A DNA stretch of 64,000 nucleotides from Octadecabacter arcticus 238 (GCF_000155735.2 NC_020908.1:2485001-2549000), one strand, 5' to 3'; counted from the stretch's first letter, positions 18,623-27,408 are shown. Program-made: numbers and translations. Notes: generated from the letters alone by a model not told the origin.

Positions 18623-20021
18623 GCTATGCTTGAATTTGGGTGACGCGCATCATCAGGCGGCGTGGTTTTCGGTGTCACCGGTCACTTCGACACCGTCGTT
18701 GAATTTGATGCCATCGATGACTTTTGGCAACTGGTTTCTACCCTTGAGCCTCAACCATTTCTTTGATGCGGCCTGAATGAGGGTAAAAACCATCAGCTTT
18801 GCAGTTTTTTGCGACAGTGCGCCTTTGGTACGAACCGTTCTGTGTCGGACGGTGGCAAACACGCTTTCTATAGGGTTTGAAGTGCGTAGATGGCCCCAAT
18901 GTTCCGCCGGAAAATCAAAGAATGCGAGCATCGCGTCTTGATCCTTGATTAGACATGCAACGCCCTTTGGATATTTGACCTCATATTTCTCAGAGAACAC
19001 TGCCAGCGCCGCTTCTGCTTCTTTGCGCGTCCCTGCGTGCTGGATGTTATCCAGATCTGACTTCACAGCCGGTGCCATCTGCTTGGGAAAACAATTCAGA
19101 ACATTCTTCACCTTATGCACCCAACACCGTTGGTGTTTTGTGCCTGGAAATGCCCTGTCCAGCGCGTTCCAAAACCCCATGGCCCCGTCACCAACCGCAA
19201 TTTCCGGTGCGACGGACAACCCACGACTTTTTATGTCGGTCAGTAACTCATGCCAACTCTGTGCGCTCTCCCGCAGACCGACCTGAAAGCCGATCAATTC
19301 TTTCTTGCCCTCCGGTGTTGCACCGATGATCACCAGCATGCATTCGGCATTTTCTTCCATCCGGGCCTGAAGATAGACGCCATCGGCCCAGATGTAGACA
19401 TAGTGACGAGCAGAGAGATCACGCCGGGTCCAGGTGTCATATTGTGCCTGCCATCCAGCCGTCAGTCGCGAAATGACGCTTGGCGAAAGGTTCGGCGCGT
19501 CGGTGCCCATAATGGCTGACAGCGCTTCTTGAAAATCACCCGTTGAAATGCCTTTCAGATAAAGCACCGGCGACAAGGCATCTAAGCTTACCGAGCGGCG
19601 CGCCCATTTCGGCAGTATGTTCGATGTAAAGCGGATTTTTTTGGACGGATCAGGTGTTGCCAGCCGGTCGCGCACCTTGGGCCGCTGGACATCCAGAGAA
19701 CCAATGCCGGTCTGGATCTGCCGTTCAGGGCCAAATCCATGCCGCACAATCCGCTGGCGGCCATCCTCCAGCTGTTCATCTGCAAAGCTGGCGACAAATG
19801 CATCAGCTTCGGCTTTCAGCGCTTCCGCCAACATCCGGCGGGCACCCTCCCGTGCAAGCTCTGTCAACGGATCTACGATCGTTTCCGATTGGTGGAACGG
19901 CAGGATCTGTGTATCGTTCTTCATAGGCGTATTGCTCCTTGTGAGGTTCTGGCCGGCTTTGACACCTGCCACAATACGCCGCCTTTCAAATCACGCCATC
20001 ACCCAAATTCCACCATAACTC
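18623..20021 (-). mobile_element. IS256-family element, second type, complete
   Basis: This 1399-bp element has ends sharing GAATTTGGGTGA and is flanked by the 10-bp sequence TCTATGAACA on both sides (18613-18622, 20022-20031). IS256 elements usually duplicate 8-9 bp, so one or two matching bases may be chance. It splits the mutator-type transposase. Confidence 0.93.
18653..19924 (-). CDS. IS256-family transposase (second type), intact
   Basis: A 423-aa transposase from the ATG giving MKNDTQILPFHQ, preceded by GGAGCAATACGCCT. Motifs are YVYIWADGVYLQARMEE (Asp), AVGDGAMGFWNALDRAFPGTKHQRCWVHK (Asp, C/H) and RTSNPIESVFATVRHRTVRT (Glu). No internal stops. It is related to, but clearly distinct from, the 415-aa IS256 transposases elsewhere in this window. 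It appears functional. Confidence 0.92.
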   Translation of the reverse strand: MKNDTQILPFHQSETIVDPLTELAREGARRMLAEALKAEADAFVASFADEQLEDGRQRIVRHGFGPERQIQTGIGSLDVQRPKVRDRLATPDPSKKIRFTSNILPKWARRSVSLDALSPVLYLKGISTGDFQEALSAIMGTDAPNLSPSVISRLTAGWQAQYDTWTRRDLSARHYVYIWADGVYLQARMEENAECMLVIIGATPEGKKELIGFQVGLRESAQSWHELLTDIKSRGLSVAPEIAVGDGAMGFWNALDRAFPGTKHQRCWVHKVKNVLNCFPKQMAPAVKSDLDNIQHAGTRKEAEAALAVFSEKYEVKYPKGVACLIKDQDAMLAFFDFPAEHWGHLRTSNPIESVFATVRHRTVRTKGALSQKTAKLMVFTLIQAASKKWLRLKGRNQLPKVIDGIKFNDGVEVTGDTENHAA

Positions 20022-20288
20022 TCTATGAACAGCGTGATCCGACAGGTCTGTCGAAACGTCAAACGCTGGCGCGATGCAAAAATGGCGCTGCGCTGGACAG
20101 GGGCTGGTATGCTGGAAGCCGCGAAAGGCTTCCGCCGCCTAAAGGCCTACAAGCAACTCCCCATTCTCAAGCAAGCTTTGCTAGATCATCGCAATACCGT
20201 AACGCTTGACCAAATCAAGGACGTCGCCTAACCATCAATCAAGCAGCGCCACTCGCCCGATTTTCAACATCGTACGGGACATCCCCAC

Positions 20289-20484
20289 ACCAACGGACTG
20301 CTGCGTCAGGTCATGCCCAAAGGAACTGACCTGAACGGTGCAAGCCAAACATGGCTCAACGACGTTGCAAACCTGATGAACAACCGTCCAAGAAAAACCC
20401 TCGGATGGAGAACACCCGCTGAAGCTATGGCCGACGAAATCGTGGCCTTTAAATCAACCGTTGCACTTGATGTTTGAATCCAAG
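20289..20484 (+). pseudogene. IS30 transposase, 3' remnant
   Basis: It encodes [20 protein letters not shown] to the end FKSTVALDV and the IS30 right end TTTGAATCCAAG, nearly identical to the complete copies at 21208-22293 and 49492-50577. The 5' part was removed where the mutator-type element now abuts. Its right end directly joins the DUF4422 remnant. Confidence 0.92.
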
Positions 20485-20497
20485 CAGTGGAAAGAAT

Positions 20498-20752
20498 ATT
20501 TCATCAAAAAACTCTGGTTACTGTGAATTAACAGGGCAATACTGGGTTTGGAAGAATACACGTTCTGACTACGTTGGCTTCTTTCATTACAGGAGATATG
20601 TCACTTTTTGAAGAATTCGCCTTACCTACAAACGTCAAAAGCCAGGCTTTCTTGATAAATCATATGCACGGTTTTTATTCGGCATGAGCCCAATTAGATT
20701 GAATAGCTTGCTCGAAGATAAACGCGTTATTTTGCCTCCACCAACCTATTTA
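20498..20752 (+). pseudogene. DUF4422 (glycosyltransferase-like) gene, 5' remnant
   Basis: An AT-rich stretch unlike its neighbours encodes NSGYCELTGQYWVWKNTRSD, YVGFFHYRRYVTF, then a stop, and in another frame ARFLFGMSPIRLNSLLEDKR and VILPPPTYLY. These are DUF4422 motifs, found in capsule and LPS sugar-transfer proteins. The gene start is lost to the IS30 remnant, at least one frameshift separates the pieces, and the IS630/IS30 pair follows. The C-terminal part is at 22294-22491. Confidence 0.7.
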
Positions 20753-21207
20753 TACCAACGGCCGAATTAAGTGACCCTTGCCCATTCTCGATCTGTGATT
20801 GAACTTATTCGCTCTGGGTCGTTCGCAAAGAAGTTCCAAGCTTGTGCACATTTGTCGAGTATTTCGTCATAGGTGTCGAAAACTGTGATTGCGAGTTTAT
20901 TGGCTCGCAGATAAGCCCAGACGTTTTCCATGGGGTTCAGTTCGGGTGAATACGGTGGCAGCTTAACGAGCGTAATTTTATCTGGCACCTGCAAACATTT
21001 TGCGCCATGCCAACCCGCCCCATCAACAATCAGCAAGGCATGTGAGCCGGGTGCGACAGCTTTTGCGATCTCATCAAGATGCAGCCCCATAGCCTCGGCG
21101 TTGACGTAGGGCAGGACGAGACCTGCGGCGGTACCACGTGCGGGACAAGCGGCACCAAAGATATAACTCCATTTGAAGCGTATATCACGGGGTGCGCGCG
21201 GGCGAGT
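20753..21207 (-). mobile_element. IS630-family element, truncated copy
   Basis: It retains one end (TACCAACGGCC) and the DDE half of the transposase (RFKWSYIFGAACPARG to EWARVT, with LLIVDGAGWHGA and NPMENVWAYL), nearly identical to the element at 13210-15989. The 5' half, including the HTH frame, is missing at the junction with IS30. Confidence 0.9.
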
Positions 21208-22293
21208 CTTAGGCTCAAGTTTCAAATGCAACACTCAGAGCCCTTTGGGCATAGGATGTTGTGATGGACATACGAAGCAAGCACCTCAGCAGCGAGGACC
21301 GTGGCGTGATATTAGCCGAGCATAATAGGGGCAGCAGTCAGCGGTTGATCGGCCAGCTTTTGCATCGCCCGGCGAGCACGATCTGCCGTGAGCTGGCGCG
21401 AGGTCGGCAGGAAGACGGCAGCTATTGCCCGCAAGCGGCGCGGCAGGCCTATGATGCCCGGCGTGCGCGCTGCCGCCGCGAGCGCAAGCTTGTGGAGGGG
21501 AGCGATCTTTATCGTTTTGTTCATGGCAAGCTCGTACATCTGCACTGGTCGCCTGAGCAGATTGCGCAGAGACTGCGTCTCATGAAGCCTGATGATCCAT
21601 CCGCCCATGTGAGCCATGAGACCATCTATGCCGCGATTTACGCGCAGCCACGTGGTGGGCTGAAGGCGGCGATGATCGAGGCGTTGCGTCAAGCGAAGCC
21701 TAAGCGTGGGCTCAAGCGCAGGACAGCGGCGGGCAGTGCTATGGTCCCGGAATCATTGCGCATTATCAATCGCCCTGAAGAGATCGAAGCGCGACTGGTA
21801 CCAGGCCATTGGGAGGGCGACCTCATCAAGGGCGCATTCAATCGCTCGTCAGTGGGGACCTTGGTCGAGCGCAAGACACGCTTTGTCATTCTTTGCAAAA
21901 TGGACGGCAATGGGGCCGAGGCCGCGCTCGACAGCTTCACCCGCCAGATGAGACGACTACCCGCTGCTTTGCGCAAGAGCATGACCTACGACCGCGGCTC
22001 CGAAATGGCCTGCCACCCCGAACTCGCCAGACGGTTGAAGATCGATATCTGGTTCTGCGATCCGCATGCGCCTTGGCAGCGTGGCAGCAACGAGAACACC
22101 AACGGACTGCTGCGTCAGTACATGCCCAAAGGAACTGACCTGAACGGTGCAAGCCAAACATGGCTGAACGACGTTGCAAACCTGATGAACAACCGCCCGA
22201 GAAAAACTCTCGGTTGGAGAACACCCGCTGAAGCCATGGCCGACGAAATCGCGGCCTTCAAATCAACCGTTGCACTTGATGTTTGAATCCAAG
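21208..22293 (+). mobile_element. IS30-family element, copy 1
   Basis: A 1086-bp element from CTTAGGCTCAAG to TTTGAATCCAAG (imperfect inverted ends), the same length as the copy at 49492-50577. It joins IS630 sequence on the left and the DUF4422 gene on the right, so the left junction involved a deletion. Confidence 0.9.
21264..22286 (+). CDS. IS30-family transposase
   Basis: A 340-aa IS30 transposase with an N-terminal HTH ([20 protein letters not shown] and a second HTH around [14 protein letters not shown]) and a C-terminal DDE domain: [10 protein letters not shown] (D), [11 protein letters not shown] (D) and [16 protein letters not shown] (E). The frame is open and probably active. I chose the ATG of [12 protein letters not shown]; a GTG lies directly before it. 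Confidence 0.92.
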   Translation: MDIRSKHLSSEDRGVILAEHNRGSSQRLIGQLLHRPASTICRELARGRQEDGSYCPQAARQAYDARRARCRRERKLVEGSDLYRFVHGKLVHLHWSPEQIAQRLRLMKPDDPSAHVSHETIYAAIYAQPRGGLKAAMIEALRQAKPKRGLKRRTAAGSAMVPESLRIINRPEEIEARLVPGHWEGDLIKGAFNRSSVGTLVERKTRFVILCKMDGNGAEAALDSFTRQMRRLPAALRKSMTYDRGSEMACHPELARRLKIDIWFCDPHAPWQRGSNENTNGLLRQYMPKGTDLNGASQTWLNDVANLMNNRPRKTLGWRTPAEAMADEIAAFKSTVALDV

Positions 22294-22491
22294 GATTTCT
22301 TTGATGGCTGGATGCGTTTCATTATGCCAATCTTGGAGCATGTTGAGGGCAATAAAATTGATGTCTCCAGGGATCAAGATCAATCTAGATTATACGGTTT
22401 TTTGGCAGAACGTTTGTTCAATATCTATCTTTGGAAAATGCAGGATGACGAAGATTATTCGGTTCTGAATTTCCCGATAGTCAAGTTCTGA
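22294..22491 (+). pseudogene. DUF4422 gene, 3' remnant
   Basis: After the IS30 end the sequence encodes FFDGWMRFIMPILEHVEGNK, then SRLYGFLAERLFNIYLWKMQ, ending at TGA. This is the DUF4422 C-terminal pattern (GFLSERL-type motif). It continues the AT-rich gene broken at 20752, so about 1.5 kb of IS DNA separates the two halves. Confidence 0.7.
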
Positions 22492-22821
22492 GTCAAGTTC
22501 AGATAATCGGGTTAAAAAACATATATTTTCCAAAAAAGCGTCCCATTTCGTACCCTTATGCGGATTCCTCATGAGGTCCTAGACAAAAATTATGGAAAGA
22601 TATCACGATATATAAGTGCATGGCCAAAAAGCGATTTCGGACATGTTGTGCAAAGCGTGGACGATTTGCGCACCGCATCACGCCGAAACACGTCTGTGTA
22701 TCTCGTTGCCATTCCATATCTCCTTCATAGCAAACATTGCTCGAAAGAGACCGGAACTAAACCGTGACAGGTCCATCTTAGACAAGCCGCAAACTGCCCT
22801 AAAAGCAGGACCACTTCACAG
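22492..22821. other. AT-rich spacer, no gene supported
   Basis: A 69-codon frame (22558-22767) has no recognisable domain or good ribosome binding site. The base composition resembles the DUF4422 remnant rather than the downstream core genes, so this is probably the tail of the same acquired segment. I see no RNA gene here. Confidence 0.4.
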
Positions 22822-23019
22822 TCAGGACGGACGCGGCAATTCAGGGTCCTCAGCGGCTTTCTCAAGCGCGTCGATCAACTCATCCATGTCATCAGGATCC
22901 GTTGACGCAATGGCGTAGCCACCGCCCAGCCATTTCGCCAAGTCGACATCGCCACAGCGTTTGGAACAGAACGGGCGGAACGCTGCATTCGTCTCTTTGT
23001 CACAGATCGGGCAGGCCAT
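22822..23019 (-). CDS. yacG: DNA gyrase inhibitor YacG
   Basis: A 65-aa zinc protein. Four cysteines (C3, C6, C18, C22 in CPIC and FCSKRC) form the YacG zinc finger, followed by the conserved helix DLAKWLGGGYAI and an acidic tail. YacG binds the GyrB C-terminal region and inhibits gyrase in other bacteria. Its ATG overlaps the RNase E/G stop (TAATG), so the two genes are coupled. Confidence 0.92.
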   Translation of the reverse strand: MACPICDKETNAAFRPFCSKRCGDVDLAKWLGGGYAIASTDPDDMDELIDALEKAAEDPELPRPS

Positions 23020-24047
23020 TACGCTAACCCCATCGGGATTGGCAGCCTTTCACGTTTGCGCTGCAATTCAAAGTGGCCCAGCGGCGTCCAGCCGACCAGC
23101 GCCGTATCAATACTGTCGGCGCGAAAGGCCGATCGCATCGCCGCTTCAACCTGTTTGCGCATCGTCTTTGGCATCGGCGCCATATCAATCACAATCTGCC
23201 CACCAAGCCCGCGCAGGCGCAACGCCCGCGGCAAGACCTTGCACGCTGCCAAATTCGCCTTCAGCGAGGACGCAGGAGACGTGTCGCCGCCTGTGTTCAC
23301 ATCCACGGCGATCAAGGCGTGTGTGGGCTCGACGTACATGAACGCCGACGCCTCAAGCGCGACGCGCGGGCTTGCAATCGCCGCGATCTGGTCCAGCACG
23401 CCGTGGTCTTCAAATCCACCATCGTCGGTGACGACCTGCGCCGCCTCGACCCATTCGCGCCACGCCAAACCATGCGGCCCGTCGCCCTCGGTCAACATTT
23501 CGGCGACACCATCCGTGTCAGCCATAATTGCGGCAGCCAAAGCGTCCATCGCCGCAATGTCTTCGCCAATGTCCTCCTCGCTTGCCGCCTCGCACGATGA
23601 GCGCAGGATTAAACCGAACCCGTCAGACACGCCCGCATCATGGGCGCAGGCCAACAGGCGTTCGCGCACGTCGTCTTCTTTGATTTGGCGGCTGACATTG
23701 ATGCCAGGCTTGCCAGGCGTCACAATCGCATAGCGGCTTTTGAACAACACGCGGTCGGTCACCGGAATGGCTTTGCCGTCGTCGGCATATCCCGTCACCT
23801 GCACCAAAATCGCCTGACCGGGCGCAAGCCCCTTCCCATGGCGCAAGAACGCTATTTCACCATCGGGCAGGCGCAACATCATGCCGCCCTGCCCTTTTAG
23901 CGGACGATCACAGATCGCGCGAAAAATCGCACCGGGGCGCGGCGCGCCCTCATCGTCAATCATCAAGTCCTGCAGAATTCCATCAACCATAAGCGCAGCA
24001 GCCTCACGGCCCCCCACATGGTCCAGAACGATCATGCGTCCCTTCAT
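23019..24047 (-). CDS. Ribonuclease E/G family protein
   Basis: A 342-aa RNase E/G-type protein, shorter than RNase G (about 490 aa) and typical of the second copy found beside maf in alphaproteobacteria. It keeps the catalytic metal residues in HALIAVDVNTGG (D and N) and GGQIVIDMAPM (D), and RQIKEDDVRERL of the 5'-sensor region. The ATG giving MKGRMIVLDHVG is preceded by GAAGGAAA. It lies 13 bp downstream of maf, in the order infA-maf-rne/rng-yacG. Confidence 0.9.
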   Translation of the reverse strand: MKGRMIVLDHVGGREAAALMVDGILQDLMIDDEGAPRPGAIFRAICDRPLKGQGGMMLRLPDGEIAFLRHGKGLAPGQAILVQVTGYADDGKAIPVTDRVLFKSRYAIVTPGKPGINVSRQIKEDDVRERLLACAHDAGVSDGFGLILRSSCEAASEEDIGEDIAAMDALAAAIMADTDGVAEMLTEGDGPHGLAWREWVEAAQVVTDDGGFEDHGVLDQIAAIASPRVALEASAFMYVEPTHALIAVDVNTGGDTSPASSLKANLAACKVLPRALRLRGLGGQIVIDMAPMPKTMRKQVEAAMRSAFRADSIDTALVGWTPLGHFELQRKRERLPIPMGLA

Positions 24048-24060
24048 AATTTTTCCTTCA

Positions 24061-24654
24061 TCATTTCGGCCCTGCTTGGGACCAAAGCCCGATGCCAGCC
24101 GATTGCAATACATTCGCCGTCTCCGCCAAAGGCAGCCCCACCACCGCCGAATACGACCCTGAGATCCACGGAATGAACGCGCTGGCCGGTCCTTGAATGG
24201 CATAACCACCCGCCTTGCCGCGCCAGTCATCCGTCGCCAGATAACCGGCGATTTCAACGTCGCTCAACCGCTTCATCTTAACGTCCGTCACAACGTCCTT
24301 CACCCGGATGCCTTCCGGTGTCTTGATCGCAATGGCGGTGATGACTTTGTGGCGTCGCCCGGACATCAGCCGCAAAAACGCTTCCGCCTCGGCCGCGTCC
24401 GCAGGCTTGCCCAGAATACGGCGACCCACGGCAACCGTGGTGTCCGCGCACAACACGACCTCATCAGCCGCACATACGGACGCTTGCGCCTTTTCATGCG
24501 CCATACGCCGCACATAATCGCGCGGCTTTTCTGCCTCTTTCGGGTCCTCATTGATATCAGGTGCGCGCACAGCATCTGGCAACAGCCCAAGCTGCGCCAA
24601 AAGCTCCAACCTGCGCGGGGAACCTGAGCCTAGAATGAGTTTAGGGTTCGACAT
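24061..24654 (-). CDS. maf: Maf family nucleotide pyrophosphatase
   Basis: A 197-aa house-cleaning NTP pyrophosphatase. The Maf signature [12 protein letters not shown] is at residues 8-19, the phosphate-binding [14 protein letters not shown] near 75, and [13 protein letters not shown] with the dTTP/UTP-type loop near 148. It hydrolyses non-canonical or excess NTPs to NMPs. It lies between infA and the RNase gene on the same strand. Confidence 0.92.
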   Translation of the reverse strand: MSNPKLILGSGSPRRLELLAQLGLLPDAVRAPDINEDPKEAEKPRDYVRRMAHEKAQASVCAADEVVLCADTTVAVGRRILGKPADAAEAEAFLRLMSGRRHKVITAIAIKTPEGIRVKDVVTDVKMKRLSDVEIAGYLATDDWRGKAGGYAIQGPASAFIPWISGSYSAVVGLPLAETANVLQSAGIGLWSQAGPK

Positions 24655-24681
24655 GCACTTAACCTTTGGCCCGCGAGCGGC

Positions 24682-24735
24682 CGCAAATTGCCTTCGGCAA
24701 ATCGCTTACCCGCTGCGCGAAACTTCGTTTCGCGC
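24682..24735 (-). terminator. Two stem-loops between infA and maf
   Basis: A perfect hairpin GCGCGAAAC-TTC-GTTTCGCGC (24715-24735) starts at the infA stop codon. A second, TTGCC-TTC-GGCAA within a longer imperfect stem, lies 10 bp on. No strong U-run follows, so this could be attenuation or mRNA processing rather than full termination, leaving maf partly cotranscribed. Confidence 0.45.
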
Positions 24736-24953
24736 TATTTAAACCGATAATTGATCCGACCTTTGGTCAAATCATAGGGGGTCATCTCGACCTGTACCTT
24801 GTCGCCTGCCAGAACACGGATGCGGTTTTTCCGCATCTTGCCTGCCGTATGCGCGATGATCGTATGGCCGTTTTCCAGCTCGACCAGGAATGTCGCGTTC
24901 GGCAAGAGTTCTTTTACGACGCCTGGAAATTCGAGCAGTTCTTCCTTGGCCAT
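24735..24953 (-). CDS. infA: Translation initiation factor IF-1
   Basis: A 72-aa S1/OB-fold protein with the IF-1 pattern [40 protein letters not shown] and [15 protein letters not shown] at full family length. It binds the ribosomal A site during initiation. AAGGAGAACATG-type spacing is visible at its start. It is the first gene of the infA-maf-rne/rng-yacG group. Confidence 0.97.
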   Translation of the reverse strand: MAKEELLEFPGVVKELLPNATFLVELENGHTIIAHTAGKMRKNRIRVLAGDKVQVEMTPYDLTKGRINYRFK

Positions 24954-25079
24954 GTTCTCTCCATCAAAAACGTCCGCAATTTTGCGGACAGGGCGTAAAT
25001 GCGCTGGGGCGGAGGGATTTTCAAGGGCTAACTGACTCTTAACGCGTGCGGCGTTTTTAACGCAGGGCTCGCGCGGCCC

Positions 25080-25134
25080 AAAATTTTGTACAAACCATGC
25101 AACACGGGGGCAAAGTTTTGTACAAAACCGTCAA
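25080..25134 (+). repeat. 55-bp bipartite TTTTGTACAAA repeat, copy 1
   Basis: Two palindromes (TTTTGTACAAA and TTTTGTACAAAA) with centres exactly 32 bp apart, joined by a spacer containing CATGCAA and GGGGCAAAG and followed by ACCGTCAA. The same structure, with the same spacing and edges, occurs inverted at 43818-43872. Here it fills the space upstream of infA, and its right edge supplies the stop codon of the phosphatase gene. Confidence 0.8.
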
Positions 25135-25589
25135 TCTTCGCTATTTCCGGTGCCCCAACGGGCAATCAGGCGGCCATGGATCTGGTCGCGGGCCTGACGA
25201 TACGACGCTAGGCGGTCGTCGCGGCCTTCGCCCAAACCTGTCGGGTCCAAGATCGGCCAGTACTCAACCTCCAAGTGGGCATGGCGCGTCAATTCCTGCG
25301 CGCGGCGCTGGCTGGCGGGCGACAAGGCGACGACCAAATCGAAAGACGACAAATCATCCCCCCATTGCACCATTTCATCAAATGATCGGCTGCGATGGCG
25401 CGACAGCTCAATCCCTAGCTCCATGCACACAGCCACCGCGAAACCATCAATATCAAGATAGGATTTCACACCAGCGGATTGTAAGTAAACACCTGTTCCA
25501 TATAATTTTTTTGCCAGTCCTTCGGCCATGGGTGAGCGCACAGAATTATGGTCACAACAAAACAAAATGGACTGTGGCAAGCGATCCAA
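25131..25589 (-). CDS. Low-molecular-weight phosphatase / ArsC-like protein
   Basis: The P-loop FCCDHNSVRSPMAEGLAKK (C-x5-R-S) marks the LMW protein tyrosine phosphatase/arsenate reductase fold; the general-acid region lies near DLSSFDLVVALSP. The N-terminus is uncertain. I chose the TTG that directly follows the UPF0262 stop (152 aa, MDRLPQSILFCC). An ATG at 25646 would add 19 residues but overlap UPF0262 by 56 bp. The C-terminus GTGNSED ends inside the palindromic repeat, so the original tail may have been replaced. Its operon position after UPF0262 is common in Rhodobacteraceae. Confidence 0.85.
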   Translation of the reverse strand: MDRLPQSILFCCDHNSVRSPMAEGLAKKLYGTGVYLQSAGVKSYLDIDGFAVAVCMELGIELSRHRSRSFDEMVQWGDDLSSFDLVVALSPASQRRAQELTRHAHLEVEYWPILDPTGLGEGRDDRLASYRQARDQIHGRLIARWGTGNSED

Positions 25590-25590
25590 A

Positions 25591-26070
25591 TCAGCCCCCG
25601 AAATGCAAAACACAGATGAGCGTAAACAGGCGCCGTGAGGTGTCATAGTCGACTTCGGCCTTCCCCTCCAAGCGCTCTTGCAGGATGCGCGCGCCCTCAT
25701 CATGGATGCCACGTCGCGCCATATCGATTGTCTCAATCTGGCTTGGGGCGGCGGTCTTGACCGCGTCAAAATAGCTCTCACAAATCAGAAAGTAGTCTTT
25801 GACGACTTGTCGGAACGGGCCGAGAGACAAATGAAACTCACCTGCCGCTTCGCTTTTTTCTGTTTTAATTTCAAAAACTAAGCGCTTCTGGCGAATAGAA
25901 AGCCCCAACCGGTACGGCCCCGTAGGTGCCTCTTTTCCATCGCGGGTCGGCAAGATAAATGAGTTATCTTCTAACAGATCAAACATCGCAACTTTGCGTT
26001 CCTGTTCAATCTCGGGCGTCGGCGGCGGCAGCGCGCTATCGTCCAGTTCAATGTGGATAATCTTTGCCAA
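25591..26070 (-). CDS. UPF0262 family protein
   Basis: A 159-aa protein of the alphaproteobacterial UPF0262 family: IIHIELDDSALPPPTPEIEQ at the start, ERKVAMFDLLEDNSF and RGIHDEGARILQERLEGKAE later. No known activity. It sits 4 bp downstream of hisD and directly before the phosphatase gene, an arrangement conserved in related genomes. Confidence 0.9.
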   Translation of the reverse strand: MAKIIHIELDDSALPPPTPEIEQERKVAMFDLLEDNSFILPTRDGKEAPTGPYRLGLSIRQKRLVFEIKTEKSEAAGEFHLSLGPFRQVVKDYFLICESYFDAVKTAAPSQIETIDMARRGIHDEGARILQERLEGKAEVDYDTSRRLFTLICVLHFGG

Positions 26071-26074
26071 AACC

Positions 26075-27379
26075 CTAGTCCCTATTCAACTTGTCGAGCC
26101 GCGCACGCACGCTCAACCCATGTGCTTGTAAACTTTCGGAAATGGCAAGTCGTTCGGCCGCCGGGCCGATCGCCGCCAGCGCATCTGGCGACATTTTCGC
26201 AAGCGTCGTGCGCTTTAGAAAATCCATCACTGACAACCCACTAGAAAACCGCGCAGACCGCGCCGTCGGCAAAACATGGTTCGGCCCGCCAACGTAATCG
26301 CCGATGGCTTCCGGCGTCCACGCGCCAATAAATATCGCGCCCGCATGGGTGATTTTATCCGCCATACCATCTGCATCCGCGACACAAATCTCCAGATGCT
26401 CAGGCGCCATTATATCTGATAAAACAACAGCTTGCGCCATGTTCTTCACGGTAATGATCGCGCCATAATCACGCCAGCTTGGCCCCGCCACCGCGCGACG
26501 TTCCAAGGTCTGCAACCGCGCTTCAACCGCGCGTGCCACAGCCTGACCGAATGCCGCATCATCGGTGATCAGGATCGATTGCGCACTCTCGTCGTGTTCA
26601 GCCTGTGACAGCAAATCCAGCGCGATCCAGTCTGGATCGTTGTCCTTATCGGCTATGACCAAAATTTCCGACGGCCCTGCGATCATATCGATGCCGACCT
26701 TGCCAAATACCCGTCGTTTCGCCGCCGCAACATAGGCGTTCCCCGGACCGGTGATCTTATCCACGGGCGCAATCGTTTCGGTACCATAGGCCAGCGCCGC
26801 AACCGCTTGCGCGCCGCCTATGCGGTAAATTTCATCCACGCCAGCGATGCGCGCCGCCATAAGAACAAGGGGGTTTACCATGCCGTCCGGCGTTGGCACA
26901 ACCATGGCCAAACGCCCAACGCCCGCAACTTTCGCAGGCACCGCATTCATCAAAACGCTTGAAGGATAGGTCGCGATGCCGCCAGGCACGTACAATCCAG
27001 CCGCCGACACAGGCGTCCAGCGCCACCCGAGTGACGCACCCGCCTCGTCCGTCCAGAACGCATCTTCGGGCATCTGGCGCAGGTGATAATCCCTGATCCG
27101 CGTCGCGGCCAATTCGAGTGCGGCGCGGTCTTCGTCGCTGACTTTAGCGCAATAGTCTTCCATCTCGGCACGCGTGAACCGCAGGCCATCTGCGTCCAAT
27201 TGCAACCGATCAAATTTCGCCGTCAATTCAAGCACAGCAACATCACCGCGCGCGCGCACGTCCGCAATGATGCCCGCGACAACGGCGTCTACGTCGGGTG
27301 AATCCTCGCGCTTAGCGCCAAGCAATGCTTGAAACGCAGCTTCAAAATCAATGTCGGAAGTATCTAAAAACTGTGGCAT
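26075..27379 (-). CDS. hisD: Histidinol dehydrogenase HisD
   Basis: A 434-aa zinc- and NAD-dependent enzyme catalysing the last two steps of histidine synthesis. Hallmarks: GWRWTPVSAAGLYVPGG, KITGPGNAYVAAAKR, DMIAGPSEILVIAD, QAEHDESAQSILIT and VGGPNHVLPTARSARFSSGL, which includes the catalytic and zinc histidines. It is the true HisD of this window; the homologue at 60601-61908 is the sulfopropanediol enzyme. The ATG starts MPQFLDTSDIDF. Confidence 0.96.
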   Translation of the reverse strand: MPQFLDTSDIDFEAAFQALLGAKREDSPDVDAVVAGIIADVRARGDVAVLELTAKFDRLQLDADGLRFTRAEMEDYCAKVSDEDRAALELAATRIRDYHLRQMPEDAFWTDEAGASLGWRWTPVSAAGLYVPGGIATYPSSVLMNAVPAKVAGVGRLAMVVPTPDGMVNPLVLMAARIAGVDEIYRIGGAQAVAALAYGTETIAPVDKITGPGNAYVAAAKRRVFGKVGIDMIAGPSEILVIADKDNDPDWIALDLLSQAEHDESAQSILITDDAAFGQAVARAVEARLQTLERRAVAGPSWRDYGAIITVKNMAQAVVLSDIMAPEHLEICVADADGMADKITHAGAIFIGAWTPEAIGDYVGGPNHVLPTARSARFSSGLSVMDFLKRTTLAKMSPDALAAIGPAAERLAISESLQAHGLSVRARLDKLNRD

Positions 27380-27408
27380 TTCAAACTCCTGCCGTCTGTC
27401 GGGACCGT

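Larger units (their letters stand above)
17539..20231 (+). pseudogene. Mutator-type transposase interrupted by an IS256 element
   Basis: Codons run from the ATG to 18622 and resume at 20032; splicing out the insert and one target copy restores an in-frame protein of 427 aa. Visible catalytic regions are LVAIQIDGLHLDDHLLVLAA (first Asp), YLFIVDGAKALTKAIRR with IQRCQIHKARN (second Asp, C/H) and ASTNIIESMNSVIRQVCRNV (Glu), which is exactly where the insertion lies. This is a different branch from the other IS256 elements here. The element is dead in cis. Confidence 0.9.
17440..20288 (+). mobile_element. Mutator-type (IS256 superfamily) element split by another IS
   Basis: The ends carry GGGGAATGTCCCGAAG and, read inward from the right, GGGGATGTCCCGTACG, each followed by ATGTTGAAA, giving an imperfect inverted repeat over 30 bp long. 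Without the inserted 1.4-kb element it would be about 1.45 kb. No flanking duplication is recognisable. Its right end abuts a truncated IS30 gene. Confidence 0.82.

Noticed and set aside
22558..22767. 69-aa plus-strand ORF upstream of yacG
   Set aside because: No homology I recognise, and AT-rich composition shared with the adjoining pseudogene; support is too weak for a CDS.
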